64,000 nt of DNA from Paenarthrobacter nitroguajacolicus (GTDB lineage Bacteria > Actinomycetota > Actinomycetes > Actinomycetales > Micrococcaceae), in NCBI RefSeq assembly GCF_029952445.1, contig NZ_JAQPPK010000010.1, positions 1 through 64,000 on the forward strand, in the 5' to 3' direction. The translations under genes and the position numbers were made by a program. Shown here one piece after another: positions 16,141-26,396 of this stretch (positions are counted from its first letter, which is position 1; every line of letters starts with the position of its first letter). The notes beneath the pieces are model-generated. The model was not told where the DNA came from. It did not search any database and worked only from the letters and a program-made list of their open reading frames with translations.

Positions 16141-17643
16141 ATCAAGAAGAAATCCCGCCCTGCGAATACCACCTCGCCCCGGAAGAACCAGTCGGAAAGG
16201 CCCGAGGACAAGCGGCTCTCCATCGGAAGCACCTTCGCCTACGGCTTCCAGCACGTCCTGACCATGTACGGCGGAATCATCGCACCTCCGCTGATCATCG
16301 GTGCCGCCGCCGGTATGTCCTCGCAGGACATCGGCCTCCTGATTGCCGCGTGTTTGTTCGTGGGCGGCCTGGCCACCATCCTTCAGACCGTGGGCATCCC
16401 GTGGTTCGGCTCGCAACTGCCGCTGGTCCAGGGTGTGTCCTTCGCAGGCGTTTCCACCATGGTGGCAATCGTCCAAGGCGGTGGCGGGATCCAGGCAGTG
16501 TTCGGTTCGGTGATCGTGGCCTCCTTGATTGGCCTCGCGATCACTCCCCTGTTCTCAAAGATCATCAAATTCTTCCCACCGGTAGTCACTGGCACGGTCA
16601 TCACCACCATCGGCCTCACGTTGATGCCGGTTGCCGCCAACTGGGCCATGGGCGGCAACGCCAAGGCTGACAACTATGGCAGCGTGTCCAACATCGGGCT
16701 CGCCGCAGCCACGATGGGCATCGTCCTGCTCCTGAGCAAGGTGGGCAACGCAGCCATCTCGCGGCTCTCGATCCTCCTGGCCATGGTTATCGGCACCATC
16801 ATCGCCTTGGTTGCCGGCATGGCAGATTTCTCCAAGGTTGGCCAGGGCGACATCGTCGCTTTCCCCACCCCCTTCGCTTTCGGCGCTCCGACCTTTGAAA
16901 TCGCCGCAATCATCTCCATGCTGATCGTCATCCTGGTGACCCTCACCGAGACCTCGGCCGACATCATCGCCGTGGGCGAGATCGTGGACACCAAGGTGGA
17001 TTCGCGCCGCATCGGTGACGGCCTCCGCGCCGACATGCTCTCCAGCGCAATCTCCCCGCTGTTCAACTCGTTCACACAGAGCGCCTTCGCGCAGAACGTG
17101 GGCCTCGTGGCCATCACGGGCATCAAGAGCCGCTTCGTTGTCAGCGCCGGTGGCCTCATCCTGGTGATCCTGGGCCTCCTGCCGATCCTTGGCCGGGTTG
17201 TCGCAGCGGTCCCGACGCCCGTCCTGGGCGGTGCCGGCGTCGTGCTTTTCGGTACGGTGGCCGCCAGCGGTATCCGCACCCTGGCCAAGGTCGAGTACAA
17301 GAACAACATGAACCTGATCATCGTGGCGGCTTCGATCGGCTTCGGCATGATCCCCATCGCGGCCCCGAAGTTCTACGACCAGTTCCCGTCCTGGTTCTCC
17401 ACGATCTTCCACTCCGGCATCAGCTCGGCAGCGGTCATGGCGATCATCCTGAACATCCTCTTCAACCACTTCAAGGCCGGCAACTCGGACAACCAGTCGG
17501 TGTTCGTCGCGGGCACGGACCGGATCGTCAGCGAAGAGGACATCAAATGCCTCAGCGAGGGCGACCGCTTCGAGAACGGCAAGCTCATCGACGCGGACGG
17601 CAACGAGGTCCCGCTCAAGACGTCCAGCGCGTCAGAGCACTAG
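16135..17643 (+). CDS. NCS2 uric acid/xanthine permease
   Basis: 502 residues, about 12-14 membrane segments. NCS2 hallmarks: FQHVLTMYGGIIAPPLIIG, the QH motif in the first helix, and LTETSADIIAVGEI, the NAT signature region. The position directly after uricase suggests urate as substrate (UacT/PucJK-like). The hydrophilic C-terminus (SVFVAGTDRIVSEEDIKCL...) is cytoplasmic. A Rho-independent terminator follows within 60 bases. Confidence 0.88.
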   Translation: MNIKKKSRPANTTSPRKNQSERPEDKRLSIGSTFAYGFQHVLTMYGGIIAPPLIIGAAAGMSSQDIGLLIAACLFVGGLATILQTVGIPWFGSQLPLVQGVSFAGVSTMVAIVQGGGGIQAVFGSVIVASLIGLAITPLFSKIIKFFPPVVTGTVITTIGLTLMPVAANWAMGGNAKADNYGSVSNIGLAAATMGIVLLLSKVGNAAISRLSILLAMVIGTIIALVAGMADFSKVGQGDIVAFPTPFAFGAPTFEIAAIISMLIVILVTLTETSADIIAVGEIVDTKVDSRRIGDGLRADMLSSAISPLFNSFTQSAFAQNVGLVAITGIKSRFVVSAGGLILVILGLLPILGRVVAAVPTPVLGGAGVVLFGTVAASGIRTLAKVEYKNNMNLIIVAASIGFGMIPIAAPKFYDQFPSWFSTIFHSGISSAAVMAIILNILFNHFKAGNSDNQSVFVAGTDRIVSEEDIKCLSEGDRFENGKLIDADGNEVPLKTSSASEH

Positions 17644-17664
17644 CTCCGGTCCGCAGACGACAGC

Positions 17665-17703
17665 AGGCGGCAGTGTTTCCTTGGGGGACACTGCCGCCTT
17701 TTG
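17665..17703 (+). terminator. Terminator of the urate permease
   Basis: Arms 17665-17676 and 17688-17699 (AGGCGGCAGTGT / ACACTGCCGCCT) are exact complements followed by TTTT. It lies 22 bases after the permease stop. Confidence 0.85.
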
Positions 17704-17796
17704 TCGCCTTGCGTGGAATGTACGACGCCGGCACTCACCTCAGCCGGCAGACGCACCAAAGCGGGCACCCACCTCAGCCAGCCCGGGCACCAAAAA

Positions 17797-17835
17797 CCCC
17801 CGCCGGGTTGGCATTTGATGCCAACCCGGCGGGGG
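17797..17835 (-). terminator. Terminator of the IclR regulator gene
   Basis: Perfect 17-bp arms 17797-17813 and 17819-17835 with a 5-base loop. Read on the minus strand, the hairpin is followed by TTTTTG and lies 11 bases beyond the regulator stop. Confidence 0.88.
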
Positions 17836-17846
17836 CAGGAAAAGGG

Positions 17847-18602
17847 TCAGTTCTGGTTCAACTCAGCAGAGATAGCCATGGCTGCCTCGCGCAGCATGGG
17901 CACGGCGCGGTCCGCGAAGCTCTGGTCCACGCGGGTGATGGGGCCGGAGACGGAAATCGCCGTGGGAGTCGGAGCATTGGGGACGGCCATGGCGAAGCAG
18001 CGGACACCGAGTTCCTGCTCTTCCTCGTCAATGGAGTAGCCGCGTTCCCGGATGAGCTTGAGGTCCGCCAGCAGGGAGTCGATGTCGCCGATGCTCTTGG
18101 CCGTAGGAGTCGGCATGCCGGTGCGGGCCACGATGCCGCGGACAACCTCGTCGTCCAACTGGGCCAGGATGGCTTTACCCACGCCGGTATCGTGCGTGTG
18201 GGCGCGGCGGCCAACCTCAGTGAACATGCGCATGGAGTGCATGGAGGGCACCTGCGCCACGTAGATGACCATGTCGGAGTCGAGCACGGCCATGTTGGAG
18301 GTTTCGCCGAGCCGTTCAACCAGGGTCTTCAGCTGCGGACGGGCCACGGCACCGAGCTGCTTGCTGGCACCTTCGCCGAGCCGTATGAGCCGCGGGCCCA
18401 GGGCGTAACGGCGATTGGGCAGCTGGCGGATGTAGCCCAGCGACACCAGGGTGCGCAACAGCCGGTGGATGGTGGGCAGGGGGAGGTCAGTGGACGACGA
18501 AAGTTCGCTCAGGGTGACATCGCCGCCCGCGTCCGTGATCAGTTCCAACAGTTCAAAGACGCGCTCAACGGACTGCACGCCTCCGGAGGCTTTTTCAGCC
18601 AT
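17847..18602 (-). CDS. IclR family regulator, probably of the urate/glyoxylate genes
   Basis: 251 residues. The N-terminal winged helix is VERVFELLELITDAGGDVTLSELSSSTDLPLPTIHRLLRTL; the C-terminal effector domain has FTEVGRRAHTHDTGVGKAILA and the usual RGYSIDEEEQELGVRCFA segment. Layout (divergent from malic enzyme/malate synthase/AllE, next to uricase) is that of AllR-type regulators which respond to glyoxylate or allantoin intermediates. GGAGACAAGGGA lies before the ATG at 18602. Confidence 0.85.
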   Translation of the reverse strand: MAEKASGGVQSVERVFELLELITDAGGDVTLSELSSSTDLPLPTIHRLLRTLVSLGYIRQLPNRRYALGPRLIRLGEGASKQLGAVARPQLKTLVERLGETSNMAVLDSDMVIYVAQVPSMHSMRMFTEVGRRAHTHDTGVGKAILAQLDDEVVRGIVARTGMPTPTAKSIGDIDSLLADLKLIRERGYSIDEEEQELGVRCFAMAVPNAPTPTAISVSGPITRVDQSFADRAVPMLREAAMAISAELNQN

Positions 18603-18734
18603 TCCCTTGTCTCCAATGACTCAGATTCCGACAACTCTTATCCGCATCGTGAAAAGAATTGCTTAGAACACCCAACATACAGCACAGCGCGCACCTGCGC
18701 GATGACACCGAACATGACCAAGCAAGGGGTTGTG

Positions 18735-18786
18735 TTTCCACTTTGTAGATAATAATATCCATAATACGAAAACATTTAGTTTGGAA
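18735..18786. promoter_or_regulatory. AT-rich promoter/operator upstream of malic enzyme
   Basis: Unusually AT-rich for this genome: TAGATAATAATATCCATAATA gives a good -10 candidate, and GAAAACATTTA (18768-18778) followed by GTTTGGAAC repeats the element found at 9468 and 14726. It sits between the divergent IclR gene and the malic enzyme operon. Confidence 0.5.
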
Positions 18787-18823
18787 CGGCGGCCCGGGAA
18801 CGGGCCTTACAGGAGGAATTTCA

Positions 18824-20224
18824 ATGGCGAATCCGAGCCCCGGAAACTCGATCACCCTGCGCGTCGCCGCACCGTCGAGCTTCACCGCGACCAGCGAACT
18901 TGCAGCAGCAGTCGGCGCAGCCGGTGCAGCAATCACTGCCCTGGACGTCACGGAATCCCACCACGAGACGATCGTCGTAGACGTCACCTGCAACACCACC
19001 GATGACGACCACGCAGCCCGCGTCAAGGACGCACTGAACGCGCTCGACGGCGTCACGGTCCAGCACGTTTCCGACCGCACCTTCCTGATGCACCTCGGCG
19101 GCAAGCTCGAGGTCGTCCCGAAAGTAGCCCTGCGCAACCGCGACGACCTCTCACGCGCCTACACCCCCGGCGTCGCCCGTGTTTGCATGGCCATCGCAGA
19201 AGACCCGGCCGCTGCCCGCAACCTGACTGTCAAGCGCAACACCATCGCCGTCCTCACCGACGGTTCGGCCGTCCTTGGCCTGGGCAACATCGGCCCCGCC
19301 GCTGCCCTTCCCGTGATGGAAGGCAAGGCTGCTTTGTTCAAGCAGTTCGCCAACGTTGACGCCTGGCCAGTCTGCCTGGACACCCAGGACACCGAAGAAA
19401 TCATCATGATCGCCAAGGCCATGGCCCCCGTCTACGGCGGCATCAACCTCGAAGACATCGCCGCACCGCGCTGCTTCGAAATCGAGAACCGCCTCCGCGA
19501 AGAACTCGACATCCCTGTGTTCCACGATGACCAGCACGGCACCGCGATCGTCACGCTCGCAGCCCTGGTCAACGCCCTGCGCGTAGTGGACAAGAAGCTC
19601 TCCGAGGTCAAGATCGTCGTTTCCGGCGTCGGCGCTGCCGGTTCCGCCATCATCCAGCTCCTCAAGGCCCAAGGCGCGCAGCACATCATCGCCGCAGGCC
19701 GGTCCGGCGCCATCCACTCGGGTGAAAAGTACGACGACGAGCACCGCAGCTGGATTGCCGCGAACACCAACGAAGAAGGCTTCTCCGGAACCCTGCACGA
19801 CGCCCTCAAGGGAGCGGACGTGTTCATCGGCGTCAGCGCCCCGCACGTGATCGGCGAAGAGCAGGTTGCTTCGATGGCCGAAGACGCAATCGTGTTCGCC
19901 ATGGCCAACCCGACGCCGGAAATCGATCCCGTCATCGCCTCCAAGCACGCAGCAGTCGTGGCCACCGGGCGCAGCGACTTCCCGAACCAGATCAACAACG
20001 TGCTGGCCTTCCCCGGATTCTTCCGCGGACTGCTGGACGCCGGAGCCTCCGACATCACGCCGGACATGCTGGTGGCCGCTGCCGAGGCAATTGCCAACCG
20101 GGTAGCTGACGATGAGCTGAACGCGAGTTACATTATCCCCAGCGTCTTCGATCCCCATGTTGCCGCCGATGTAGCGACCGCCGTGGCCAACGCTGCGCAG
20201 GCCAACGCCGCCAGCGCTCTCTAA
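18824..20224 (+). CDS. NAD-type malic enzyme with N-terminal ACT-like domain
   Basis: 466 residues. Residues about 10-85 resemble an ACT domain ([11 protein letters not shown]...). The malic domain has [16 protein letters not shown] and the acid [16 protein letters not shown]; the NAD domain has [17 protein letters not shown] and [11 protein letters not shown]. It decarboxylates malate to pyruvate. In this operon it would drain malate made from glyoxylate by the next gene, so purine carbon can enter gluconeogenic or biosynthetic routes. AGGAGGAATTTCA precedes the ATG. Confidence 0.9.
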   Translation: MANPSPGNSITLRVAAPSSFTATSELAAAVGAAGAAITALDVTESHHETIVVDVTCNTTDDDHAARVKDALNALDGVTVQHVSDRTFLMHLGGKLEVVPKVALRNRDDLSRAYTPGVARVCMAIAEDPAAARNLTVKRNTIAVLTDGSAVLGLGNIGPAAALPVMEGKAALFKQFANVDAWPVCLDTQDTEEIIMIAKAMAPVYGGINLEDIAAPRCFEIENRLREELDIPVFHDDQHGTAIVTLAALVNALRVVDKKLSEVKIVVSGVGAAGSAIIQLLKAQGAQHIIAAGRSGAIHSGEKYDDEHRSWIAANTNEEGFSGTLHDALKGADVFIGVSAPHVIGEEQVASMAEDAIVFAMANPTPEIDPVIASKHAAVVATGRSDFPNQINNVLAFPGFFRGLLDAGASDITPDMLVAAAEAIANRVADDELNASYIIPSVFDPHVAADVATAVANAAQANAASAL

Positions 20225-20258
20225 CAACGGCGCACTCTAGAAAAAGGAATCCGCTCAC

Positions 20259-21872
<1,614 letters not shown>

Positions 21873-21873
21873 G

Positions 21874-23136
21874 ATGGGTTCATTCTCTGCATCCGATCTG
21901 GCCCACATCGAGTCGCAGCTCGCCGCTACGGATGAGTTGCTGGACCGCAACTACCCCGGCGACGACGGCTCGCGCCAGCCCATCCACACCGTCTACATCC
22001 CGGCCGACCGGTTCACGGAGACCTTCGTTGCCGATTGGGGCGCGCAGGCGCTTGCGACGGCGGAGGCCCACGGTGGTCTCGAGAAGCTCGGCCAGCTGTT
22101 GGGCCAGGAGCCTGACCTGGCTGCCGCTGTAGCGTCGCGGGTTGCTGCGAAGCTTGCCAGCGAGCCGATCGAGGACCTGCGCCTGGACTTCGAGGACGGC
22201 TACGGAGACCGTGGCGATGAGCAGGAAGACGCCGACGCCGTTGCTGCCGCCAACGCGGTTGCCGCAGCCGTTGCGGCCGGGACGGCTCCGCCTTTCATCG
22301 GCATCCGCTTCAAGTGCTTCGAAGCACCCACCCGGGCACGTGGCCTGCGGACGTTGGACCTGTTCGTCTCCACGCTGGCTTCTGCCGGAGAACTCCCGGC
22401 CGGACTGATCCTCACCCTGCCCAAGGTCACTACGGTGGCACAGGTGCAGGCCATGGACTACGCGGTCTCGCGCCTGGAGGAAGTCCTCGGACTCCCCGCA
22501 GGCCGACTCCGCTTTGAGGTGCAGGTGGAGACGCCGCAGCTGATCATCGGTGCTGACGGAACCTCCCCTGTAGCGCAGCTCCCCCATGTTGTGCCGGGCC
22601 GCATCAGCGCCCTGCACTACGGGACCTACGACTACAGCGCCTCCTTGGGTATCTCCGCGGAATACCAGTCCATGGAGCACCCGGTGGCCGATTTCGCCAA
22701 GGAAGTCATGCAGCTCGCAGTTGCCGGCACAGGCATCCGTCTCTCCGACGGCTCCACCAACATCATCCCCGTGGGTGACGCAGTGGAAGACGCCTGGAAG
22801 CTGCACGGCCGCTTGGTGCGTCGTTCCCTGGAAAACGGCTACTACCAGGGCTGGGACCTCCACGCCGCCCAGCTCCCGAGCCGATTCTCGGCGTCGTACG
22901 CTTTCTACCGCGAGGGCTTGCCCGCCGCGGCGCTGCGCCTCCGGAACTATGTGGAACGCACTGAAGGCGGCGTCATGGACGAGCCCGCCACCGCACGTGC
23001 CCTGGCCGGCTTCGTGCTCCGCGGCGTCCAGTGCGGCGCAGTGGGGACCGACGAGGTCAAGGCGCTTGCCGGCGTCGAACTTTCACAGCTGACCGCACTG
23101 GCGCACCCGCGGCTCGCACAACCGACTTCCCACTGA
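21874..23136 (+). CDS. DUF6986 CitE/HpcH-like lyase of unknown reaction
   Basis: 420 residues. The pattern matches the HpcH/HpaI aldolase and citrate lyase beta superfamily: EDLRLDFEDGYGDRGDEQE (metal acidic pair), GIRFKCFEAP (Arg), LTLPKVTTVAQVQ (Lys), RFEVQVETPQLI (metal Glu) and ALHYGTYDYSASLGI (Asp). These are the usual places of the Mg and CoA/oxoacid binding residues, so an active enzyme is likely. The substrate is unknown. It is coupled to malate synthase (one base between stop and ATG) and precedes AllE, so its substrate is probably glyoxylate or a ureido derivative. No recognised CoA ligase is nearby. Confidence 0.75.
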   Translation: MGSFSASDLAHIESQLAATDELLDRNYPGDDGSRQPIHTVYIPADRFTETFVADWGAQALATAEAHGGLEKLGQLLGQEPDLAAAVASRVAAKLASEPIEDLRLDFEDGYGDRGDEQEDADAVAAANAVAAAVAAGTAPPFIGIRFKCFEAPTRARGLRTLDLFVSTLASAGELPAGLILTLPKVTTVAQVQAMDYAVSRLEEVLGLPAGRLRFEVQVETPQLIIGADGTSPVAQLPHVVPGRISALHYGTYDYSASLGISAEYQSMEHPVADFAKEVMQLAVAGTGIRLSDGSTNIIPVGDAVEDAWKLHGRLVRRSLENGYYQGWDLHAAQLPSRFSASYAFYREGLPAAALRLRNYVERTEGGVMDEPATARALAGFVLRGVQCGAVGTDEVKALAGVELSQLTALAHPRLAQPTSH

Positions 23137-23150
23137 TAGGAGCATTTCGC

Positions 23151-23963
23151 ATGGGCAAGTACTACTACCCCGAGGGCGGGCTGCCCCCGCAGACCCACCT
23201 GACCACGGAGCGGGCCATCGTCACCGAGGCCTACACCGTGATCCCCAAGGGCGTCATGACGGACATCGTCACCAGCAACCTGCCGGGCTTCTCCAACACG
23301 CGTTCGTGGATCATCGCGCGGCCGATCTCAGGGTTCGCCACCACGTTCTCGCAGCTGATCGTGGAGATCGGCGCGGGCGGCGGTGCTCCCAAAGCTGAGT
23401 TCGAATCCGGCGTGGAGGGCGTCATCTTCGTGACCAAGGGCCAGGTCAACCTGACCCTCGACGGCGAACTGCACCATCTCGAAGAGGGCGGCTACGCCTA
23501 CCTCGCGGCCGGATCCGAGTGGGGCCTGGAGAACGTGTCCGACGACATCGTTTCCTTCCACTGGATCCGCAAGGCCTACGAGCGCCTTGAGGGCTTCGAA
23601 GCGAAGTCGTTCGTGACCAACGAGAAGGACGTGGAGCCCACGTCCATGCCGGACACCAACGACGTCTGGAAGACCACGCGCTTCACGGATTCCAGCGACC
23701 TCGCGCACGATATGCAGGTCAACATCGTCACCTTCCAGCCCGGCGGCGTGATCCCCTTCCCCGAGACCCACGTCATGGAGCACGGCCTGTACGTGCTGGA
23801 GGGCAAGGCCATGTACTTGCTCAACAACGACTGGGTTGAGGTGGAGGCCGGCGATTTCATGTGGCTGCGCGCGTTCTGCCCCCAGGCCTGCTACGCGGGT
23901 GGTCCGGGCGAGTTCCGGTACCTGCTCTACAAGGACATGAACCGCCAGGTGAAGCTCACCTAG
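23151..23963 (+). CDS. allE: (S)-ureidoglycine aminohydrolase
   Basis: 270 residues, two cupin domains. The start (GKYYYPEGGLPPQTHLTTERAIVTEAYTVIPKG), the first cupin (GVEGVIFVTKGQVNLTLDG) and the second cupin with metal ligands (IPFPETHVMEHGLYVLEGKAMYLL, then GDFMWLRAFCPQACYAGG) match AllE/YlbA. The enzyme releases ammonia from ureidoglycine to give ureidoglycolate, with Mn2+. TAGGAG lies 7 bases before the ATG at 23151. It is the last gene of the malic enzyme operon. Confidence 0.92.
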   Translation: MGKYYYPEGGLPPQTHLTTERAIVTEAYTVIPKGVMTDIVTSNLPGFSNTRSWIIARPISGFATTFSQLIVEIGAGGGAPKAEFESGVEGVIFVTKGQVNLTLDGELHHLEEGGYAYLAAGSEWGLENVSDDIVSFHWIRKAYERLEGFEAKSFVTNEKDVEPTSMPDTNDVWKTTRFTDSSDLAHDMQVNIVTFQPGGVIPFPETHVMEHGLYVLEGKAMYLLNNDWVEVEAGDFMWLRAFCPQACYAGGPGEFRYLLYKDMNRQVKLT

Positions 23964-23983
23964 TCTTTGCTTCTGGTGCCGAG

Positions 23984-24025
23984 ATCGCCGGAATGCTGCC
24001 AGTTCGTCTGGAGCGTCCCGGCGAT
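23984..24025. terminator. Inverted repeat between convergent genes
   Basis: Arms ATCGCCGG (23984-23991) and CCGGCGAT (24018-24025), followed on the right by TTTCGTCGTTTTCGG. It belongs to the same loose palindrome family as 11039 and 24389. Weak stem; terminator role inferred from position. Confidence 0.5.
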
Positions 24026-24048
24026 TTCGTCGTTTTCGGACGGTTTCG

Positions 24049-24348
24049 CTACGTCCGTCGCCGGCCGATGGTGAGCCCGGCCCAGAAGGCGAGGACCAGC
24101 AGGCCCAGGACCGCGAGAAGCAGGCCGAGCTGCGTACCCTGGCTGATGAAACTCCCGCCGCTCGGTGGAAAGACCGTGTTGCTGAGCGGGGCGTACGCGA
24201 ACCAGCCGGTGGGTTCGTCTTTCCCCTTCCACGCCACGATCAGCCCCACGATCACCGCGATCAGCCCCAGCAAAGGCACGACGGCGACAGGCAGTCTGCG
24301 CGAAGCTTGCGGTGGCTCTTGTTCCCCAAGTGTGTTGTTATCCCCCAT
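24049..24348 (-). CDS. Small two-helix membrane protein
   Basis: 99 residues from the ATG at 24348. Two hydrophobic segments are clear: LPVAVVPLLGLIAVIVGLIV (about 20-39) and LGLLLAVLGLLVLAFWAGLT (about 75-94), with a polar loop between and an RRR C-terminus. I know no family. The ribosome site is weak. It stands alone between the AllE operon and the ABC transporter genes. Confidence 0.55.
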   Translation of the reverse strand: MGDNNTLGEQEPPQASRRLPVAVVPLLGLIAVIVGLIVAWKGKDEPTGWFAYAPLSNTVFPPSGGSFISQGTQLGLLLAVLGLLVLAFWAGLTIGRRRT

Positions 24349-24388
24349 GTCTGCCAGCCTAACCCGCGGCGCTTCGCCGTTGGAGCGC

Positions 24389-24438
24389 CGAAATCGCGGG
24401 AACGCCGCCCCTTCGACGGGAACCTTCCGGCGATTTCG
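24389..24438. repeat. CGCCGGAA-type dispersed palindrome
   Basis: Arms CGAAATCGC (24389-24397) and GCGATTTCG (24430-24438). The right side, CTTCCGGCGATTTCGTCGTTTTCCAGCGACC, closely matches the right arm and flank of the hairpin at 11075-11104. It lies downstream of the ABC permease (-) and upstream of the small membrane protein, so it may also terminate the transporter transcript. Confidence 0.6.
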
Positions 24439-24481
24439 TCGTTTTCCAGCGACCGCGCCGGCTTCACCCCAACGTCGTATG

Positions 24482-25387
24482 CTATTTGCCCATCCCGAGC
24501 GTGAGTCCCTCGGTAAGTCGGCGGCCCAGCCACACATAGATGACCAGCATGGGCAGCACCACCATTACCAGGCCTGCGAACAGTCCACCCCAATCAGCGC
24601 CGGAGTAGGTCTGCTGTTGGACGAACGAGATCAGCGCTACCGGGAGCGTGTACTTCTCGGTGGATTGCAGCAGGGTCAAGGCCAGAAGGGTCTCGTTCCA
24701 GTGTGAGATGACCTGGAGGATGAAGGCGGTGAGGATGCCGCCCTTGGCCAAAGGGAGGGTGATGCGCCAGAAGGTCCCGAAGGCCGTGGTCCCGTCCAGG
24801 GCAGCGGCTTCTTCCATTTCCAAGGGGAGGGAACGGAAGAAGGCCGTCAGCAGGAAGACCGTGAACGGCATGGAAACCCCAATGTAGACGAGGTTCAGTC
24901 CGATGATGCTGTCCGTGAGGTACACCTTGTTCAGCATCACGAACAGCGGAATGAGGATGACCTGCGCCGGAATGCCGAGGCCCAGGATGAAGTACAGGCT
25001 CAGGCCGCGGGTGAGCTTGTTGTCCACCCTGCTCAGGTAGTAGGCGCACGGCGCGGCGATGGCGACTGTCAGGACCGACGACACCACTGTGGTCAGCAGG
25101 CTGTTCCACGTGGCCACCGCGAAGTCCCCCACGGTCCAGGCCCGGACGAAGTTGCCGAAGTCCAGGGAGGCAGGCACGCCCCAAGGGTCGTCAAGAATGG
25201 CCCGGGTATCCCTGAAGGCCTGCGCCACCATCCACACCAGCGCCGCGATACTGATCGCAACCACCAGCCACAGCAGCCCCACGCCGAGGCCCCGGACTAC
25301 GCTGCGTTCCCCGCGCAGGGCGGGACTGACACCGCGGCGTCCCCGCCGTCGGGCGGTCATGGGAGCCGCCGGTTTGTATTCGCTCAT
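24482..25387 (-). CDS. Carbohydrate ABC transporter permease, MalG type
   Basis: 301 residues, six predicted helices. The EAA loop that docks the ATPase is visible as LEMEEAAALDGTTAFGTFWRITLPLAKGG. The ATG at 25387 is preceded by AAAGGAAATGAC, making it better than the longer upstream frame. It is the third gene of a solute-binding protein / MalF-type / MalG-type operon; the gap to the previous gene is 10 bases. No ATPase gene is in the cluster, so a shared MsiK-like ATPase encoded elsewhere is expected. Confidence 0.9.
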   Translation of the reverse strand: MSEYKPAAPMTARRRGRRGVSPALRGERSVVRGLGVGLLWLVVAISIAALVWMVAQAFRDTRAILDDPWGVPASLDFGNFVRAWTVGDFAVATWNSLLTTVVSSVLTVAIAAPCAYYLSRVDNKLTRGLSLYFILGLGIPAQVILIPLFVMLNKVYLTDSIIGLNLVYIGVSMPFTVFLLTAFFRSLPLEMEEAAALDGTTAFGTFWRITLPLAKGGILTAFILQVISHWNETLLALTLLQSTEKYTLPVALISFVQQQTYSGADWGGLFAGLVMVVLPMLVIYVWLGRRLTEGLTLGMGK

Positions 25388-25397
25388 GTCATTTCCT

Positions 25398-26396
25398 TTA
25401 GAACTCGACGGCGTCGCGACGCATGGCGCGGCGCAGCAGGACAACCAGGACGGAGATCAGTGCCAACGACAACACAGCGGACGCCGTTGCCGCACCGTAG
25501 GCGGGCGTTGACTGTCCGGAGAAGGCGTTGACGTAGGTGTAGACGGCGGCCGTCCAGCTTTGGGTTGGAGGTACACCGGCACCGGAACTACCGCCGAAAA
25601 CCCACACGATCTCAAAGATCTTCACCGACGAAATGGTCCACAGCACGGCACAGGTACCGAAGACATCCCAGGTCAGCGGGAGGATGACGTACCGCAGCCG
25701 CTGGAACGCGGAGGCTCCTGCCAGGGCACAGTCCTCGTAGTAGTAGGGCGGGATACGGTCGACGCCGGCCATCAGGATGGTGGTGAAGTAACCGGTGGTT
25801 GTGCAGACCAGGGTGACCATGATGAGCGGGAAGATGTTGTCCTGTGCCAGCCACTTGGGCGGATCCGTCACCCCAAAGGGTGCCAGCAGGCTGTTGACCA
25901 TGCCGCCGGGGTTGAAGATGAAGCCGGCCAGGACACCGAACACGAGGGCGTTGATGAGGTGCGGGAAGAAGATGACGTTACGGACCATCTTCTTCCCTGC
26001 CATGTCCCGGAGGACGAGCGTCATGGCGAAAGCGAGAATGAAAATAGCGGCTCCCACCACGAACAGCAGCAGCAGGGTGTTGCCGAACGATGACAGGAAA
26101 AGCCGGTCCCGGAAGATCCGGCCATAGTTGTCCAGGCCCACGAATTTCATGGGTCCGGAGCCGGCCCATTTGTGGAGGCTGATCCACACTGCGCCAAGGG
26201 CGGGAACGATGAACAGGACCGTGTACAGGACGAACGCCGGACCCACGAAGGGAACCAGCAGCTTCTTACGCTGCACATCGATGGAACTTCCCGGCCGGCG
26301 GTCCTGGGCCGGGGCCTTCCTGCCTGCCGGCTTCCGGGACGCCGTATTCTGCGCGGCCGCTTTACCGGCGCGGGGTTCTTTCAGGCCGATGGACAT
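25398..26396 (-). CDS. Carbohydrate ABC transporter permease, MalF type
   Basis: 332 residues. A basic 45-residue N-terminus precedes helices starting at PFVGPAFVLYTVLFIVPALG. The EAA loop is YYYEDCALAGASAFQRLRYVILPL. Its ATG shares one base with the TGA of the solute-binding protein gene (ATGA-type coupling). The likely cargo is an oligosaccharide from glycosaminoglycan breakdown, from the neighbouring lyase and sulfatase. Confidence 0.9.
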   Translation of the reverse strand: MSIGLKEPRAGKAAAQNTASRKPAGRKAPAQDRRPGSSIDVQRKKLLVPFVGPAFVLYTVLFIVPALGAVWISLHKWAGSGPMKFVGLDNYGRIFRDRLFLSSFGNTLLLLFVVGAAIFILAFAMTLVLRDMAGKKMVRNVIFFPHLINALVFGVLAGFIFNPGGMVNSLLAPFGVTDPPKWLAQDNIFPLIMVTLVCTTTGYFTTILMAGVDRIPPYYYEDCALAGASAFQRLRYVILPLTWDVFGTCAVLWTISSVKIFEIVWVFGGSSGAGVPPTQSWTAAVYTYVNAFSGQSTPAYGAATASAVLSLALISVLVVLLRRAMRRDAVEF

